Shown here one piece after another: positions 1 to 8,526 of a DNA stretch of 47,559 nt. Where the stretch lies: contig JAJECK010000093.1 in NCBI GenBank assembly GCA_022822085.1, positions 1 through 47,559 on the forward strand, in the 5' to 3' direction. The notes beneath the pieces are model-generated. The model worked only from the letters and a program-made list of their open reading frames with translations, ran no database searches and was not told where the DNA came from. The position numbers were made by a program, and so were the translations under genes. Source of the stretch: Candidatus Poribacteria bacterium (GTDB lineage Bacteria > Poribacteria > WGA-4E > WGA-3G). Within the stretch, counting starts at the first letter, position 1, and each line of letters opens with the position of its first letter.

Positions 1-2
1 TG

Positions 3-122
3 TTTACTTCATTACAAGAGATGCAGGATAAACTCACTGAGATCTTACAAAGTTACACTAAAATCACTATTGAGAGTATAACAAAGTACGATTATATAAC
101 TAAAATCGAAAATGTGATATAA
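3..122 (+). CDS. 3' end of an unknown gene (partial)
   Basis: An open frame enters from the left edge and ends with TAA at 120-122, giving 39 residues that end in SITKYDYITKIENVI. The residue mix looks like a real protein C-terminus, and the other two forward frames are closed early. The ending loosely recalls the C-terminal tail of some IS630-type transposases, but that is memory of style only and not a match I can verify. A repeat follows directly at 128. The missing 5' part would decide the identity. Confidence 0.35.
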   Translation, partial: FTSLQEMQDKLTEILQSYTKITIESITKYDYITKIENVI

Positions 123-127
123 TTTAT

Positions 128-157
128 TAGAAATGGTATAATAACATTAGCGAGGTT
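128..157 (+). repeat. Dispersed repeat end (tagaaatggtataat type)
   Basis: The 14-base string tagaaatggtataa recurs as the right arm of the palindromic element at 5333-5637 and, with changes, at 29650. It is followed here by acattagcgaggtt, which also occurs at 26521. It carries TATAAT at 137-142, so it can act as a -10 box pointing into the gene at 192. It lies where the 5' end of that gene has been lost. Confidence 0.55.
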
Positions 158-191
158 ACTTATAAATCCAATAACTAAGGAGATAATCGAT

Positions 192-1982
192 TTGGTATTA
201 CCAGGTGTTCCTGCAAATAAAAAACTTGTACATGATCCAGATTATATCCAAGGTTTAGGTTATGCAATTGTCGCAAGGAATAAGACTCCAATTGCAACCA
301 ATGTTTACCCAACGTTGTCACAACTCCAGTACCCTTACGGCATCATCAAATCTGATTGGCCGGAAATGCCGGATCTCCATGAACTTTTCTTAGGCGGTGG
401 CACACTTAATCTGCGAGTGAATGAACCCGGCACCACTTACAGGCTCGGAAGTCTAACGGATGCAAGTGACCCAACTACAGCTGACGATAATCACAAGCGT
501 AACGGACGACAGGTCATTATCAACGAAGTGATGTGGGCACATGATGATAGTCAAAGCAGAACTTCAGATGCTTTGCTCCGTGAACAGTGGATTGAACTTT
601 ACAATACAACGACTAGACCGATTAAGCTTAGTGATATTGAATTCATTACAAGTAAAGAGTTCCCTGGTCCTGATCCTGAAACTGACATGCTAAGTAATAT
701 TCCGTCTTATGATAATACGTGGGAGCTTGGAGACAAAGGGCAACACGGTAGGAGCACAGAACCGATACGAGAGTTCAAATCTATGGAGCGTGTTAATTAC
801 GATAATGGCTGGGAGGCTAAACAATGGCGTATTGCTACCGTTCCATATTTTCGTAACTACCGGGGCACACCTGGTCAGGAGAATCGTGAGGCCCAAGAGG
901 CAATGGGACCAGTAGACACAACACCAACGCCGCCTGATGAGGGAAGAACACCAATAGAAACGCCGCCTGATGAGGGAAGAACACCAATAGAAACAACGAA
1001 CAAAGCTGTCTTTAGCGAGGTTATGCTTGAGTCTGAAGGTGGAGATGACGGTTTACCGCAATGGCTTGAAGTCTATAACAACAGTACCGCATCAATAAAC
1101 CTTCGGGGTTGGAAACTCCAATGGAGACAGCTGAAGCCTGACTTTTTAAATGTAACAGCAACATTCCAAGATGACTTCATCATTCCGAGCAAACAGTGCC
1201 GTCTCATTGTTAGTGCTTTCGGCAGACATTCAAAAAGGGGTAAACTCTCAAATGAAGATGTTTATCTCCTGAGCCGTATACTTGCAGGAGAATTTGCGTT
1301 GGATGCTAATCAACCAGGGATACCTGAGGTCCCCCACCATTTCATTTCCCAGGTGTTCTCTCTCAAACTGTTGGATCCGAACGATGACATCGTTGACCAG
1401 ATCGGGACACTGAATGGAAACGAGGAGACGTGGAAACTGCCTGAGGGCTTGATTGAAGGTGTACGCAGTTCGTTGATACGTCGTTTTGACAAGGATGTGC
1501 CGCGTTCAGGGATAGAAAAACGCGGGTGGATTCGCGCTTTTGACGCAAAAAAGCTCATCCCAGGTTCTTACTACGGACGTTCTACCGATTTCGGCACACC
1601 GGGGTTTCGGGGTGGCAAACCTTTACCTGTGGAACTTTCACAATTCTCAGCACGGTTCGTTAACGATGCGGTGGTTATCAACTGGACGACTGAATCTGAG
1701 CTGAATAATGCTGGGTTCAATATCCTACGCAGCACATCACGAATAAAGAACTTCCATCCGATCAACACAAAGTTGATCCGAGGTGCTGGAACTACTGCTG
1801 AACGCAATACATATCAATTCATTGACAGAACCGCTAAGCCTAACGTTGCTTATTACTATCGCCTTGAGGACGTAGACCTATCAGGCACGCGCGGTATCTC
1901 TACAACGTCACGGTTACGGGGCATTATCACACCGACCGGCAAACACATAACAGCATGGGGAAAACTTAAATACAATAACTAA
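192..1982 (+). CDS. Lamin-tail-domain surface protein, 5'-truncated paralogue
   Basis: This 596-residue protein aligns with the full-length gene at 2096-5122 from about residue 6 (PGLGYAIVA-type segment) onward, but it lacks that gene's signal peptide and roughly the first 140 residues. It has a lamin-tail-like segment near residues 105-150 (INEVMW then QWIELYN), a second near 275-320 (FSEVML then QWLEVYN), a proline/threonine linker with a directly repeated PPDEGRTPIET, and an FN3-like C-terminal domain (ESELNNAGFNILRS) ending in TAWGKLK. The TTG start at 192 has AGGAG at 178-182, so it may still be translated, but there is no export signal. The lamin tail domain family is often found on exported bacterial proteins. 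I infer a duplicated gene whose 5' end was replaced at the repeat at 128-157. Confidence 0.75.
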   Translation: MVLPGVPANKKLVHDPDYIQGLGYAIVARNKTPIATNVYPTLSQLQYPYGIIKSDWPEMPDLHELFLGGGTLNLRVNEPGTTYRLGSLTDASDPTTADDNHKRNGRQVIINEVMWAHDDSQSRTSDALLREQWIELYNTTTRPIKLSDIEFITSKEFPGPDPETDMLSNIPSYDNTWELGDKGQHGRSTEPIREFKSMERVNYDNGWEAKQWRIATVPYFRNYRGTPGQENREAQEAMGPVDTTPTPPDEGRTPIETPPDEGRTPIETTNKAVFSEVMLESEGGDDGLPQWLEVYNNSTASINLRGWKLQWRQLKPDFLNVTATFQDDFIIPSKQCRLIVSAFGRHSKRGKLSNEDVYLLSRILAGEFALDANQPGIPEVPHHFISQVFSLKLLDPNDDIVDQIGTLNGNEETWKLPEGLIEGVRSSLIRRFDKDVPRSGIEKRGWIRAFDAKKLIPGSYYGRSTDFGTPGFRGGKPLPVELSQFSARFVNDAVVINWTTESELNNAGFNILRSTSRIKNFHPINTKLIRGAGTTAERNTYQFIDRTAKPNVAYYYRLEDVDLSGTRGISTTSRLRGIITPTGKHITAWGKLKYNN

Positions 1983-2002
1983 CATAATTAGAATATGTGA
2001 TT

Positions 2003-2059
2003 GTAAGAGTGATCTCCTGAGAGTACCTATTTTTAATAGAAATCGGAGTTCTCTCTTAC
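2003..2059. promoter_or_regulatory. Imperfect hairpin in the leader of the lamin-tail gene
   Basis: A 15-base arm at 2003-2017 (gtaagagtgatctcc) pairs with 2045-2059 (ggagttctctcttac) at 13 of 15 positions around a 27-base loop. It sits between the two lamin-tail genes, 37 bases before the second start codon. There is no T-tract, so it is more likely a leader structure or a repeat relic than a terminator. Confidence 0.4.
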
Positions 2060-2095
2060 CCTCACGCAAATTTAACTCTTTTGGAGGAGTTTAAA

Positions 2096-5000
2096 ATGAA
2101 AAAATTAGTCTTTAATTTCCATTTTTGTTTACTTATTACGATGTTCGTCTTTGTGGCAACGCAGGCAATGGCGATTGTTGGAATTGAAGTGTCTGGTCAG
2201 CATACCGTGGACGATTCAGAGACTACACAGAATGATGAACGGATCGATATAACTCTGACATATAGTGTTATACCCAAGCCCGCACCAACTGCAGATGATT
2301 TTACATTTATTGACACCCAAACTCCTGTTTTCAGTGATGGTGGGGATAGCGATCTCAAGACTTATGTGATCAGTCAGGCTGGGTCAACAGTTACATTCAC
2401 TTTGACAGGTTATGCGCAGGTAGTAGCGACGGGTGCAGCTGCTGTTGTCACTTTCACATCTGGTGTTTCTACAGACAATAAAATTGAATACGCGGACGGC
2501 TATATCCCAGGTTTAGGTTATGCCATTGTCGCAAAGAATAATACGGCTATTGCAGCCGGTGTTTACCCATCATTGCCAACGATTACTCCCCCTAACGACA
2601 TCGTCAAATTACCGTGGCCTATAGTTGATCCTACCCTAATGCCGGATCTCCATGCCGTTTTGCTAGGCGGTGGTACAATAAATCTGCGAGTGAATGAACC
2701 CGGAACTGGCCGAACTGGCAACAGATTAGGAAGCAAAACGGATTTTGACACTTACGAAGAGGACCACAATCGTAACCAACGGCAGGTCGTTATCAACGAA
2801 GTGATGTGGGCGTATGATGATAGTTTTCCCCCAAATTCAGATAATTCGGTCCGTGAACAGTGGATTGAACTTTACAATAGAACGACTACACCGATTAAAT
2901 GGACTGATGTTGAAATCACTGTAAGTAACGCGTTCCCTGGTCCTGATCCTGAAACTGATATGCTAAGTAATGTTCCAACTCGTGATAATACGTGGGAGAT
3001 TGGAAACAAAGGGCAACACGGTAGGAGCACAGAACCGACGCGAGAGTTCAAATCTATGCAGCGCGTTAATTACGATAATGGCTGGGAGGCTGAACACTGG
3101 AGTATTGCTACCGTTCCATATCTTCGTAACTACCGGGGCACACCTGGTCAGGAGAATCGTAATAGCACAGTGCCAATCGCCCGTAGAAGACCGGGACAGG
3201 ATAACCCAGCGATTAATAGAATTATTATCAATGAAATTGGGAACTTCGACGATGACACATTAGATTGGATAGAACTCCGGAATGTGACAGGGGACACTCA
3301 ATCGCTTAGAGATTGGGCACTTACCAAAACAACGGGATTCGGCAATGAAAGTGACCTCGTTCGTTTCCCGGACATATCCATTCCAGCCCGTAGTGTCTTG
3401 TTATTAGTCAATAAAAATCCACAGGATACACGTTTAGCCATGGGATTTAATGTTGAGGTAGATGCTGCTAATCAAGAGTTTGGTGCCAGTCCGCACCAAT
3501 TTCTTACGGTTGCTGATAACAACATAGAAATTCCGAATGATGATCGGTGGTTGCTGATTCTGCGCAGCGGTAAACCTTGGGATGTCGGAAATAATAAAAA
3601 TGTCTATGAAACTGGGCATCGGGTTGAGGATGTGGTCGGTCCCGGTGCACTTCACGCTGAATTCATTGTGCTGGATATCAATGTGCCTTCACCCCGCTGG
3701 GAAAAGAAACCGGATGGTACTCCCGATGGCGAGATTTGGCACACAAAAGTTTTTCCACTGAACGGAAATCTCCAAGCTGATGCTGATTTCCTCCAAAGTG
3801 ATCGCTTGAATGAGGCCGGTAAAGTGTGGGTACGTGATGGTGCTAAACAGGGGTTCTTGAAAGATGCGTGGAGTCAAGCTCCATTCACAGGGATCGGTTA
3901 TGACCGTAGTGTTGAAAAAATTGATCAATACGGCGGAACGCCAGGGTACGACAGCAGTATCGCCAAAGGCAGACTATCGCAGCTTGCTGGGGATAGACTA
4001 ATTATCAGTGAGCTGATGCTAACTACAGGCAACAGAAATTCACCGCAATGGATTGAGCTCTACAATACCTCTAAAACACGAGGGATTGACCTTGCAGCTG
4101 ATAGTAGCGGTCAGAATACTGGATGGCAACTCATTGTTGAAAATCATGAATCTGGTTCATGGAAAGAATCTCGTCGCCACCTGAATATTAAGATAGACTT
4201 AAAAAACCTATTTGACTACATTCCACCTAATCAAACAGTGCTCATTGTTTCTACAAAAGGGAAAAATTCAGAAAGAGATTATTTTCCGGATACACGGGTC
4301 GCTGGTATCTTTGAGCAGGAAAAAGCTAAATTTAGCATGGCAAACAAGAAAGACCCCATTCTAAATGCGGAAGGCGGTTTCTACATCAGAATCGTTGATG
4401 GTGATGGTACTATATCTGATGAGGCCGGTAATCTTGATGGTCAAGCACCTAATCTGCGTCAAGGTATTGGACTTGATGATCCGTTCAGTTGGAACTGGCC
4501 GACAGACCTGACTGAAGATGGTCACCGCACGTCTTTGATTCGCCTTAAAGACGCGAATGGACGTCCGCGTATCGGGGTGCCGAATCGTGATATTGAAGGT
4601 GATTTGACTGGTGCTGTGCTGCCGATGGGAAAGAAAGGCCGCCAAGCCAGGTATGCGTGGATACACGCTGTGGATACTAAATTCAAGAGGGTCCCGAGAG
4701 AGGAAATTTGGTATGGAGACAGTAGGGACATCGGAACACCCGGATTTGTCAAAGGTACACCGCTCCCTGTCAACCTATCTTTTTTCCGTCCGACACTTGA
4801 AAACGGTGCAGTCGTTATCCGATGGACAACTGAGTCTGAGTTGGACAACGCTGGCTTTAATATCTATCGTAGCCGGACGCGCAACGGAGAATTCAAACAA
4901 GTCAACACTCAGTTGATCCAAGGTGCCGGCACCACCGGTGAACGCCAAACCTATAAATGGATTGATACGACTGCGAAACAGGGTGTCATCTACTATTACC

Positions 5001-5122
5001 AGATTGAAGATGTATCTTTCGCAGGTGAAAGACAAGTGCTTACCACCACACGTCTAAAAGGTTTAATTTCTGCGCGAAGTAAACTGACAACGACGTGGAG
5101 TCAATTGAAAAGCTCACGATGA
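2096..5122 (+). CDS. Secreted lamin-tail-domain surface protein, full length
   Basis: This is a 1008-residue exported protein. ATG at 2096 is chosen because GGAGGAG lies at 2083-2089; an in-frame TTG at 2081 overlaps that Shine-Dalgarno. Residues 1-27 form a signal peptide ending in TQAMA. A beta-rich N-terminal segment follows (about 28-135). Three lamin-tail-like domains then start near the strings VVINEVMW, IIINEIGNF and LIISELMLT, each followed by W(I/L)EL. A C-terminal FN3-like domain (ESELDNAGFNIYRS) ends in TTTWSQLK. Lamin tail domains (LTD) are known in exported bacterial proteins, often beside nuclease or adhesion domains; no catalytic domain is visible here. It is the parent-like paralogue of the gene at 192. 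The likely location is the cell surface or extracellular space, and the function is unknown. Confidence 0.85.
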   Translation: MKKLVFNFHFCLLITMFVFVATQAMAIVGIEVSGQHTVDDSETTQNDERIDITLTYSVIPKPAPTADDFTFIDTQTPVFSDGGDSDLKTYVISQAGSTVTFTLTGYAQVVATGAAAVVTFTSGVSTDNKIEYADGYIPGLGYAIVAKNNTAIAAGVYPSLPTITPPNDIVKLPWPIVDPTLMPDLHAVLLGGGTINLRVNEPGTGRTGNRLGSKTDFDTYEEDHNRNQRQVVINEVMWAYDDSFPPNSDNSVREQWIELYNRTTTPIKWTDVEITVSNAFPGPDPETDMLSNVPTRDNTWEIGNKGQHGRSTEPTREFKSMQRVNYDNGWEAEHWSIATVPYLRNYRGTPGQENRNSTVPIARRRPGQDNPAINRIIINEIGNFDDDTLDWIELRNVTGDTQSLRDWALTKTTGFGNESDLVRFPDISIPARSVLLLVNKNPQDTRLAMGFNVEVDAANQEFGASPHQFLTVADNNIEIPNDDRWLLILRSGKPWDVGNNKNVYETGHRVEDVVGPGALHAEFIVLDINVPSPRWEKKPDGTPDGEIWHTKVFPLNGNLQADADFLQSDRLNEAGKVWVRDGAKQGFLKDAWSQAPFTGIGYDRSVEKIDQYGGTPGYDSSIAKGRLSQLAGDRLIISELMLTTGNRNSPQWIELYNTSKTRGIDLAADSSGQNTGWQLIVENHESGSWKESRRHLNIKIDLKNLFDYIPPNQTVLIVSTKGKNSERDYFPDTRVAGIFEQEKAKFSMANKKDPILNAEGGFYIRIVDGDGTISDEAGNLDGQAPNLRQGIGLDDPFSWNWPTDLTEDGHRTSLIRLKDANGRPRIGVPNRDIEGDLTGAVLPMGKKGRQARYAWIHAVDTKFKRVPREEIWYGDSRDIGTPGFVKGTPLPVNLSFFRPTLENGAVVIRWTTESELDNAGFNIYRSRTRNGEFKQVNTQLIQGAGTTGERQTYKWIDTTAKQGVIYYYQIEDVSFAGERQVLTTTRLKGLISARSKLTTTWSQLKSSR

Positions 5123-5164
5123 GGTTACACTTTCAGGGATAAGTTTACTAACCTAATCCAGTAG

Positions 5165-5200
5165 ATAGGGACAATGTTGTTCTATGTTGTCCCTATTTAT
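5165..5200 (+). terminator. Stem-loop terminator after the lamin-tail gene
   Basis: A perfect 10-bp stem, ATAGGGACAA (5165-5174) with TTGTCCCTAT (5187-5196), closes a 12-base loop and is followed by TTAT. It lies 43 bases after the stop codon. The T-tract is short, so efficiency is uncertain. Confidence 0.6.
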
Positions 5201-5231
5201 AGTGCATGGAGATTGGGACTGCCCATATTTC

Positions 5232-5312
5232 AGTCCCGTTAGGGACGCAATGTTTATAGATCATGGTTGAAGATACAGATGTTTAGTCCCGTAGGCACGA
5301 TATGTTTATAGA
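5232..5312 (+). repeat. Pair of direct repeats, agtcccg...tgtttataga type
   Basis: Two copies of a 28-29 base unit, agtcccgttagggacg then caatgtttataga (5232-5260) and agtcccgtaggcacg then atatgtttataga (5285-5312), differ at a few positions. Each has a short internal palindrome (agtccc/gggac, imperfect in the second). They lie just before the nested palindrome at 5333 and look like members of a dispersed repeat family. Confidence 0.6.
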
Positions 5313-5332
5313 AAACATCCATAACACCCTCT

Positions 5333-5637
5333 TTATACCATTTCTAAATGATGATGTAGCATTATTTCGTAGGTCGGGTAGAGCGAAGCGAAACCCTTAG
5401 GCGTCAATTTAAGAATATGTCCGCAAAGTAGTAGGCACACTCCGTGTGCCGTTCACGATAATAGTTTTCAGAAAGTAGTCCGGATACGCCGTGTGCCGTG
5501 ATCTTTTCGCTTGCGGACGGCACACGGAGTGTGCCTGCTACCTTTAAATCTCCGTTAAATTGACGCTTATGGGTTTCGCTTCGCTCTACCCGACCTACAG
5601 TTTATTTATGACAATTTGTCATTTAGAAATGGTATAA
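5333..5637. repeat. Three-tier nested palindromic miniature element
   Basis: Three sets of inverted arms are nested. The outer arms, 5333-5351 and 5619-5637, are a perfect 19 bp. The middle arms, 5369-5396 and 5571-5598, are a perfect 28 bp (the gggtagagcgaagcgaaaccc type), extended by imperfect gcgtcaattta arms. The inner arms, 5431-5451 and 5519-5540, carry ggcacactccgtgtgcc. No ORF of its own is present. The layout resembles a MITE or repeats inserted into repeats. The middle arm shares its core with the palindrome at 46079-46176, and the outer arm recurs at 128-141 and 29650. The right outer arm overlaps TATAAT (5633-5638) pointing at the next gene. Confidence 0.85.
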
Positions 5638-5638
5638 T
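5633..5638 (+). promoter_or_regulatory. Outward -10 box at the end of the palindromic element
   Basis: TATAAT at 5633-5638 lies at the right tip of the palindrome, 23 bases before the GTG start of the following gene. A weak -35 candidate (TGACAA, 5609-5614) lies 18 bases upstream inside the element. The same repeat end precedes the genes at 192 and 29681, so the repeat may supply promoters. This is inference from position and sequence only. Confidence 0.4.
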
Positions 5639-6413
5639 CTACTAAAAATGTGAGGTCTATTGTGAAATTCAAGTCCTTGTTTGTTACGATAATTGTCATC
5701 TTGACTTTTTTGCTTCCTTGCTTTGCACAGGAAAATACACCGGAAGAATATATAGTAAAAGTTGTCTATTTTGTCCCAAAAGACCGTGAGCATCAGAAGA
5801 ACATAGACACTAAGATTAGGGAATTACTAAAGGGTACGCAGAAGTTTTACGCAAATCAAATGGAAAACTATGGGTACGATAGAAAAACTTTTAGATTGGA
5901 GACCGATGCCAATGGAGATATCAACACGATGCTCGTCGATATAGGGATGACAGAAAACACCGACCTTGACGATGTTACGTCTTATGCACTCATTACACTT
6001 GTGTCCAAAACGGATCAACCCAATGTAATGATGAAAGTTGGAAGTGACGATTCTATCAAAGTGTGGCTTAACAGTGAAGTTGTTTTCAATAATGCAACAA
6101 ACAGAAATTATAGGGAAAACGATGATGCTTTTTCAGTTAACCTGAAAAAAGGTGATAACCGCTTGCTTGTGAAAGTTAGTGAACGAGAGGGCGCATGGGG
6201 CATGCATGTTGGAGTGGGGGCTTTGGAGATTTCTGATTTTGGTTCGGGTTGCCTTACATTTTGTGAATACGGATTATTGCGAATCACAGGTATGCATCAT
6301 GGCGCATGCTGCTTTAGGCATTCCCCCGATTTTACCGATTGCGCGGATTATATGTCTGGAGATGCCAAGTTGTTTTGCATCTGGACGATAGCCCCTCTTT
6401 GTACCGTAATCCT

Positions 6414-6514
6414 CCAGATTGCGTCTTTGTACCGTCCGCTTCCAGATTGCGTCTTTGTACCGTCCGCTTCCAGATTGCGATCTTTTGTACCGTCCGCTTC
6501 CAGATTGCGTCTTG
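6414..6514 (+). repeat. 28-bp minisatellite, about 3.5 units
   Basis: Units at 6414-6441 and 6442-6469 are identical 28-mers of the form ccagattgcgtctttgtacc followed by gtccgctt. A third at 6470-6499 carries a 2-base insertion, and a partial fourth runs 6500-6514. A degenerate unit may precede at 6386-6413. The unit is not a multiple of three, so its translation changes frame between copies. Units are directly abutting, with no spacers, so this is not a CRISPR array. Confidence 0.85.
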
Positions 6515-6624
6515 GGGATAGCACAAACTGGAAGTTTATGTTCCAAAACGCTTGCGAGTTTGGTGTCCTCCGCGATTCTGATAACACATGCCAAAAACTT
6601 TACACACCCCATATCGATCCAAAT

Positions 6625-6653
6625 TTGCAATACCCCTTCAGATATGTTAAAAT
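6625..6653 (+). promoter_or_regulatory. Sigma-70-type promoter of the LeuB-like gene
   Basis: TTGCAA (6625-6630), a 17-base spacer and TAAAAT (6648-6653). The start codon is at 6697 with GGAGGG at 6686-6691. The spacing fits a primary sigma promoter with a leader of about 37 bases. Confidence 0.6.
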
Positions 6654-6696
6654 ATAGGTAGTCAATAAGTCTGGCACAATCTTATGGAGGGAATAT

Positions 6697-7749
6697 ATGT
6701 ATAAAATAGGGCTCATCCCAGGAGACGGAATCGGCCCCGAAGTAACACGCGAAGCAATGAAAGTCTTCGGGGCAGCTGCACAACAAGAAGGGGTCCAATA
6801 CGAAACAGTTGAATACGATGTCGGTGGAGACCGTTATTTGGAAACTGGTGAAGTACTACCTGATTCTGTACTTGAAGAACTACGAGAACTTGATGCGATA
6901 TATCTTGGAGCGATTGGACACCCCGATGTCAAACCAGGAATTTTAGAGGAAGGTATATTACTAAAAGTCCGATTTGAACTTGATCTCTATATTAATTTAC
7001 GACCTGTTAAACTCTATCCCGGCGTTCCAACGCCTCTAAAAGACAAAGGCCCAGAAGATATAGATTTCATCATCGTTCGCGAAAATACGGAAGGCCTCTA
7101 CGCAGGAATCGGTGGGTTCTTGAAACGCGGTACTAAAGATGAAGTCGTTATGCAAGAGATGATAAACACCTATAAAGGTGTTGAACGATGTGTACGTTAT
7201 GCGTATGAACTCACACAAAAAAGGAACAAGACAAGGACATTAACCCTCTGTGATAAAGCAAACGTCCTAACTTATGCCCATGACCTTTGGAGACGTGTGT
7301 TTGACGAAGTAGGCGAAGATTATCTGGATATTAAAAAGGAATTTGCTTTTGTTGATGCAACAACGATGTGGATGGTCAAAAACCCTGAATGGTTTGATGT
7401 CATTGTAACATGCAATATGTTCGGGGATATCATCACAGACCTTGGTGCAATGATACAAGGCGGTATGGGGGTCGCAGCTTCCGGCAATCTAAATCCTGAG
7501 AGCGTGGCAATGTTTGAACCCATCCACGGTTCCGCTCCACGTTACACTGGCAAAAACCAGATTAACCCTATTGCAGCCATCGGTGCAGCTGGCATGATGC
7601 TTGACCATCTTGGGCACGCTGATGCAGCAATTAAAGTCGAAAAATCTATCAGTGATCTGCTTGCAAGTGGAAAAATAAAAGACCTCGGGGCAGGAAGAAT
7701 GGGGTATACCACAGAAGAAGTCGGGGACCTTGTTGCTGAAGGACTATAA
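6697..7749 (+). CDS. leuB: 3-isopropylmalate dehydrogenase-like (isocitrate/isopropylmalate dehydrogenase family)
   Basis: An NAD(P)-dependent oxidative decarboxylase of the beta-hydroxyacid dehydrogenase family, 350 residues, which is the usual length for LeuB. Visible signatures are GDGIGPEV near residue 9, the substrate loop NLRPVKLYPG, RENTEGLYAG, the metal-binding DIITDLGAMIQGG region, and EPIHGSAPRYTGK near 270. The ENTEGLYAG type is shared by LeuB-like enzymes of several phyla and by isocitrate, homoisocitrate and tartrate dehydrogenases, so the family is firm but the substrate is not. In leucine synthesis it would convert 3-isopropylmalate to 2-oxoisocaproate. No leuA, leuC or leuD lies nearby. 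It is monocistronic, with its own promoter and an end that converges on the next gene 12 bases away. Confidence 0.8.
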   Translation: MYKIGLIPGDGIGPEVTREAMKVFGAAAQQEGVQYETVEYDVGGDRYLETGEVLPDSVLEELRELDAIYLGAIGHPDVKPGILEEGILLKVRFELDLYINLRPVKLYPGVPTPLKDKGPEDIDFIIVRENTEGLYAGIGGFLKRGTKDEVVMQEMINTYKGVERCVRYAYELTQKRNKTRTLTLCDKANVLTYAHDLWRRVFDEVGEDYLDIKKEFAFVDATTMWMVKNPEWFDVIVTCNMFGDIITDLGAMIQGGMGVAASGNLNPESVAMFEPIHGSAPRYTGKNQINPIAAIGAAGMMLDHLGHADAAIKVEKSISDLLASGKIKDLGAGRMGYTTEEVGDLVAEGL

Positions 7750-7761
7750 TAGATTGTCCAT

Positions 7762-8517
7762 CTATTCCATCATTTGTGCGGTAAAGTTAATACGGTCTGA
7801 AGTACGGGTCCACCGATTGAAGGTATACATATCAAAAGCACTTAGGGTTTTGTAACCAGCTGCTTTCAATAGGTTATTTACCGTATCTACTTCGTATATC
7901 CGTTGATGGTGTACCTCTTCATACCGCCGAAACAACTCACCTTCACGAATAAAAAATGTCAAGAATGTCCGACACATCTTCGTGTGGTGTATATAGTTAT
8001 TTTTCCATATATATGAATAGTCTTGATGGTTTTCAGAAAATGTCTTATTGTGAAAATGTTCAACAATATTCCGCTCAGTTGTTATATCAAAGATAAACAA
8101 TCCATTTGGGGCGAGATGTGTAGATACACGTTTGAACGTGTCACGCATCTCTTTCTCGTTTGCGGCATAATTAATACTGTCATAGGTACATAAAATCGCA
8201 TCAAATTGTTGATCTAACTGAAAATTGAGCATATCTCCCTGATGAAATGCAATTTGCATATCCAGATTTTCTGCTTTTTCCCGTGCAACTTTCAGCATCC
8301 CTATTGCCCTATCAATGCCAGTCATCGAATATCCTCTTGAAGCTAATAGGACGGTTAATGCTCCGGTTCCGCAAGCAACATCAAGTATTTTTTTAGGCTC
8401 ACAACCGTATTTACCGAACAGTGATTCAATATAATCTGTCCATCTCAGGTAATTGACATTTTTCATCATGCGATCGTATGCATAAGCAAACTTTTCATAA
8501 GGTGGTGTTAGTAACAT
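7762..8517 (-). CDS. SAM-dependent methyltransferase, class I
   Basis: A 251-residue Rossmann-type methyltransferase. Motif I is DVACGTGALT (near residue 45), motif II is GIDRAIGML, the acidic motif is HQGDML, and motif IV is ILCTYDSINY. The second half resembles the beta-rich substrate domain of the YcgJ/UbiE-like small-molecule methyltransferases. The substrate cannot be told. ATG at 8517 is preferred; an in-frame TTG at 8526 directly abuts the stop of the upstream gene, so the two genes are translationally close and surely co-transcribed. Neither start has a strong Shine-Dalgarno. Confidence 0.85.
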   Translation of the reverse strand: MLLTPPYEKFAYAYDRMMKNVNYLRWTDYIESLFGKYGCEPKKILDVACGTGALTVLLASRGYSMTGIDRAIGMLKVAREKAENLDMQIAFHQGDMLNFQLDQQFDAILCTYDSINYAANEKEMRDTFKRVSTHLAPNGLFIFDITTERNIVEHFHNKTFSENHQDYSYIWKNNYIHHTKMCRTFLTFFIREGELFRRYEEVHHQRIYEVDTVNNLLKAAGYKTLSAFDMYTFNRWTRTSDRINFTAQMME

Positions 8518-8526
8518 CGTTTTCAA

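Larger units (their letters stand above)
5662..6657 (+). pseudogene. Decayed chimeric secreted protein (protease-prodomain-like N-terminus)
   Basis: GTG at 5662 has GAGG at 5652-5655, seven bases upstream; an earlier in-frame GTG at 5650 overlaps that signal. A signal peptide ends in CFAQE. Residues about 25-85 (VVYFVPKDREHQKNIDTKI, then a YGYDRKTFR segment) resemble the N-terminal part of large secreted metalloprotease-like proteins I associate with this lineage. The chain then switches to a beta-sandwich-like segment (MMKVGSDDSIKVWLNSEVVF, then DNRLLVKV) typical of carbohydrate-binding-like modules. After about residue 190 the sequence loses protein-like character and runs through a minisatellite. 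No catalytic zinc motif is present. I infer that two gene fragments were joined, with the tail read from repeat DNA. The length fits no family I know. Confidence 0.6.

Noticed and set aside
6414-6514. Regular 28-bp repeats as a CRISPR array
   Set aside because: The repeats abut directly with no spacers, and no cas genes are present; it is a minisatellite.
6274-6630. Several overlapping ORFs on both strands across the minisatellite
   Set aside because: They arise because the 28-bp repeat is open in many frames; none shows protein-like features.
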